Origin: Schlesneria sphaerica
GTDB taxonomy: Bacteria; Planctomycetota; Planctomycetia; Planctomycetales; Planctomycetaceae
Length of the DNA stretch: 64,000 nucleotides
NCBI RefSeq assembly: GCF_044336245.1
Contig: NZ_CP172346.1
Location: forward strand, 558,001-622,000
Direction of reading: 5' to 3'
The position numbers were made by a program, and so were the translations under genes. Positions 61,498-64,000 of the stretch are shown piece by piece. The notes under the pieces were generated by a model. That model did no database searches, was not told the DNA's origin, and was given only the letters and a program-made list of their open reading frames with translations. The number at the start of each line of letters is the position of its first letter. Position 1 is the first letter of the stretch.

Positions 61498-62607
61498 TTA
61501 GAATTCACCCACTGGGGCACCGTCTGCCATGATATAAACTCGATTCATGGTCAGCCGATCAACGTTTTGACTGATGAATCGGACGGCTCCATCGGCCATC
61601 ACAAACTGGGCACCGCCCACGTGGAAGCTATAGAAGTTCCATTTGTTATTGCAGTTGATGGTGCAATCGCCGTCGGCCTTCGCACCACGGATACTTCCCG
61701 GAGCGATTGCACTCATGAAGTGCCCCGATGAGTGCTGCCAGTCGTTCCAGGCATCACCCATCAACCCGACGTCCTCATCGGTGAGATTTCCAACAACTTT
61801 ACCCATGGCATATTCTTTGGAATCCGGTCGGGAAGACTCGCCACAGATCAAAGTGTTCGAAGTACCGTCCGTGATCTGAGAGATTCTCACCCCGCAGCTG
61901 TAAGGCCCACCGTCTCCGGTCTCACAATCGAGGATGGCCCCGGTATAGAAGTTTCCTGCCGCACCAAGGTTTTGATTCATCGTCCAGGCAGGAGCCATAC
62001 CGACATAGTCCAGAGCCCCTCCTGCATGGTACATCGGTGAACCGAACTCGTCCGTCAGCCAATCATCAAGATAAGCTGGCCGAAGATTTCCTGATCGCGG
62101 AGTCGAGGGACAAATGAAAGAGGGAATCACCGAACCGGCAATGGCAGCAAAATTCTGGGTACCGCTGTAAGTTCCCCCTTTGCCATAGTTGGGTGGAGCA
62201 CCGCCCGTGGCTGAGCCGAATCCCATCGCCACATTAAAATTAATCGTGTTGTAAAGATTTGTTTGATCAATGTATGGCAGAATCAGTTCTGGCCAAGCGT
62301 GAACATTGAAATCCGCTCTGCCGGCAGGCTGGTTGTCGACTCCCTGGCCAATGCTGGGGCCACTCTGTTCGCTCACCACATACAGCGCACCGGGAAAGTT
62401 GCCAAAAGTCCCTTCATAGTTGTGGAAAGCTAACCCCAATTGCTTCAGGTTGTTCCTGCATTGCGTCCTGCGAGCCGCCTCGCGCGCCTGCTGCACTGCG
62501 GGCAGCAGAAGTGCAATCAACACGGCGATGATCGCAATAACAACGAGCAATTCAATCAGTGTGAATCCTCGCTGCCGCCTCGGCGTTCTTCCATTTGTCA
62601 AAGACAT
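61498..62607 (-). CDS. DUF1559 family prepilin-like protein
   Basis: This 369-residue protein has a type IV prepilin leader: RQRGFTLIELLVVIAIIAVLIALLLPAVQQAREAARRTQC (residues 12-52), with cleavage expected before FTLIE. DUF1559 (SBP_bac_10-like) signatures follow: NNLKQLGLAFHNYEGTFGNFP and the H-x9-G region, and near the end FVMADGAVRFISQNVD. The family is expanded in planctomycetes as surface or pilin-like proteins. It is followed by the small lipoprotein gene at 61251. Confidence 0.93.
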   Translation of the reverse strand: MSLTNGRTPRRQRGFTLIELLVVIAIIAVLIALLLPAVQQAREAARRTQCRNNLKQLGLAFHNYEGTFGNFPGALYVVSEQSGPSIGQGVDNQPAGRADFNVHAWPELILPYIDQTNLYNTINFNVAMGFGSATGGAPPNYGKGGTYSGTQNFAAIAGSVIPSFICPSTPRSGNLRPAYLDDWLTDEFGSPMYHAGGALDYVGMAPAWTMNQNLGAAGNFYTGAILDCETGDGGPYSCGVRISQITDGTSNTLICGESSRPDSKEYAMGKVVGNLTDEDVGLMGDAWNDWQHSSGHFMSAIAPGSIRGAKADGDCTINCNNKWNFYSFHVGGAQFVMADGAVRFISQNVDRLTMNRVYIMADGAPVGEF

Positions 62608-63749
62608 TCAACAATGCTCCTGTTCAAGAATCGATAGAACACTCGCTGTCGGGATAGGGCGCCTACCTCGCGCGTCAAAGCATGAATCAGAACTGAATAT
62701 CGACAGAAAGATCAGATGACAGAAAGATCAGATTAAGAAGGGGGCGAATGCCAGTGGGTTCTACTATACCCATCATCTTACGAAAGTTTAAATATCGTCT
62801 GATTACGTTTTCCTAAAATCTCAAACAAATCCGGACTCGTCCTTCACGGCGGGCAAGCATCATCCTCTTCAAATTGATCCTCTACATTTGTGCAGGAGTC
62901 CGCTGGCCCATTCAGCAAAGATCCAGAGCCAATCTCCCATGAACGTACCTACAGGGCGGACCGGTCGTGCCTCTGCCACCTTCGGTTCAGAGCGGAGTCT
63001 GCCTGCATCGCTTGTGGAATCGACTTCCATGCCGCGAGGTCAGGCCACATCGAGCGCACTTACACTTCAAGTGTCAGAATACGTCGTACTTCGTAATTCC
63101 CTCGATCGTGGCGGTGACGGAGTTCGCAGTCGTGCCCATCTCAATTCGGCCGCAATGGCCAGGGCGAGCGGCCCCGTTCTCCGGTGGTTTCCTGCGGGGG
63201 ATCAATTGGGGAAACCGGTTGGCATTCCGGCGAGTGCCGTAATTTCAGCTACCGACCTGCGCGCTGCGAGGCTTCCACCCGTGACTCATTCCCAGCTCCT
63301 CCAGCACGCTGCAGAGTAACGGCAGATTGCCGCACAACGGCCGGCCATTGCTATTCGACGGAGAATGGCCTCTGGAGGGCGTTGGTCGTTCAATCAATGC
63401 CTCCGCACAAGACAGGGCAGTGTCGATCCCAGAGTGTCCAATCGGGTTTTCTGACAGGAACGAGGTCGTGGTGTCTGCTCCGCAACTCCCCCCCTCTCTA
63501 CCATAGGAACGCACTCCCACGAAACTGGGCAATCTGCCAGCGCGAGTCGATCCCACCACGTTCTGGATGTCGACGGAGATAAACCCTCAATCAGAGGACT
63601 TGCTGCAACGCCCTCAACCTCCTAAATCCTCTTGCCAGCGGGAAGAGATTCAGGCCGGAAGAAACACCATCACGAGTTCGCGAAACACTCAATCGAAAAC
63701 TCGAAGCGAATTGTTCAATTTTCGTCACCCCAATGCACGGAATATCAGG
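62608..63749. other. 1.1-kb gap with no supported gene
   Basis: Between the DUF1559 gene and the GNAT gene I found no convincing coding frame. Overlapping short frames at 62888-63320 and 63245-63559 have no ribosome site and look random. AT-rich sequence near 62755-62830 is consistent with a promoter for DUF1559, but I cannot assign boxes. Confidence 0.4.
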
Positions 63750-64000
63750 ATGGAAGAGAATTTGGGCGATCAGGTTGACATCCGTATTCGCGTCGCTGTC
63801 GCCGAGGACTGCGACGTCATCTCGGAATTCAATAAGCGGCTCGCTCACGAAACCGAAAACAAGTCGCTGTCACACGACCAGATCACAAGGGGGGTACGAA
63901 CTCTGCTCGAAAACCCCCAGCATGGGCGCTATTTTGTCGCCCAGATCGGGGGTGAAATCATCGGACAGTTGATGCACACGCGGGAGTGGAGTGACTGGAG
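63750..64000 (+). CDS. GNAT-family N-acetyltransferase, N-terminal part (cut by window edge)
   Basis: From ATG 63750 (AGGAT at the start; weak ribosome site) the frame stays open to the window end. It reads MEENLGDQVDIRIRVAVAED, then FNKRLAHETENKSLSHDQI, then HGRYFVAQIGGEIIGQLMHTREWSDWR. The opening beta strand, the helix and the G-x-I-x-G-Q strand fit the GNAT fold, which transfers an acetyl group from acetyl-CoA to an amine. The acetyl-CoA-binding loop is beyond the edge. The substrate is unknown. Confidence 0.8.
   Translation, partial: MEENLGDQVDIRIRVAVAEDCDVISEFNKRLAHETENKSLSHDQITRGVRTLLENPQHGRYFVAQIGGEIIGQLMHTREWSDW

Noticed and set aside
62888..63559. Several overlapping short frames with some CxxC pairs
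   Set aside because: Three frames overlap each other on both strands with no ribosome site; Cys pairs are probably chance.

Overview
This window looks like chromosomal DNA of a planctomycete, probably Planctomycetia and near the Schlesneria/Planctomyces/Gimesia group; genus is inference. The signs are two Tat-exported DUF1501 proteins, a DUF1559 prepilin-like protein followed by a small lipoprotein, a secreted neutral-ceramidase-like protein, an HTTM membrane protein, a tandem double-length UvrA, many secreted proteins of unknown role and moderately high GC. I saw no rRNA, convincing tRNA or CRISPR array.

Layout. 0-12 kb: a sugar-acid dehydratase translationally coupled to the start of polA (cut by the left edge), an alkyltransferase-like gene, a TPR gene with a clear sigma70-type promoter, a mogA/lipoyl-like pair, and a minus-strand cluster of an amidohydrolase-aminotransferase fusion, a GntR/FCD regulator and a DUF1501 protein. 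12-24 kb: giant tandem UvrA, an Old-Yellow-Enzyme-type oxidoreductase, a secreted double cyanophycinase and holB. 25-32 kb: a two-gene operon of a SEC-C/P-loop kinase and a Thg1-like 3'-5' polymerase (possible RNA repair), a HEAT-type lipoprotein, an AbiEii-type nucleotidyltransferase with an unknown partner, and a ceramidase-like gene.

32-42 kb is an accessory island: a complete IS66-family element with an 8-bp target duplication, low-GC orphan genes, a RAYT-type transposase with a truncated tandem copy, a gene remnant, an Rhs C-terminal toxin module with a JAMM-like motif and a probable immunity gene, a complete IS4-family element with an 11-bp target duplication that supplies the 5' end of the Rhs reading frame, an IS66 TnpA remnant and two copies of a structured repeat.

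42-64 kb returns to ordinary genes: MBL-fold protein, leuC without leuD beside it, a Cys-rich exported protein, a ketoacyl synthase, a LysM/L,D-transpeptidase, DUF1501, isoaspartyl peptidase, an HTTM protein with a membrane-anchored companion, a GT4 glycosyltransferase, an HtrA-type protease fused to a SirB1-like domain, a membrane/TPR protein, a DUF1559/lipoprotein pair, and the start of a GNAT acetyltransferase cut by the right edge.

The best candidates for something new are the kinase/Thg1-like operon, the UvrA tandem with its extra C-terminal domain, the amidohydrolase-aminotransferase fusion, the IS-driven Rhs/JAMM chimera, and the paired structured repeats near 41.4 kb. All functional calls come from reading motifs by eye; no database search was run.
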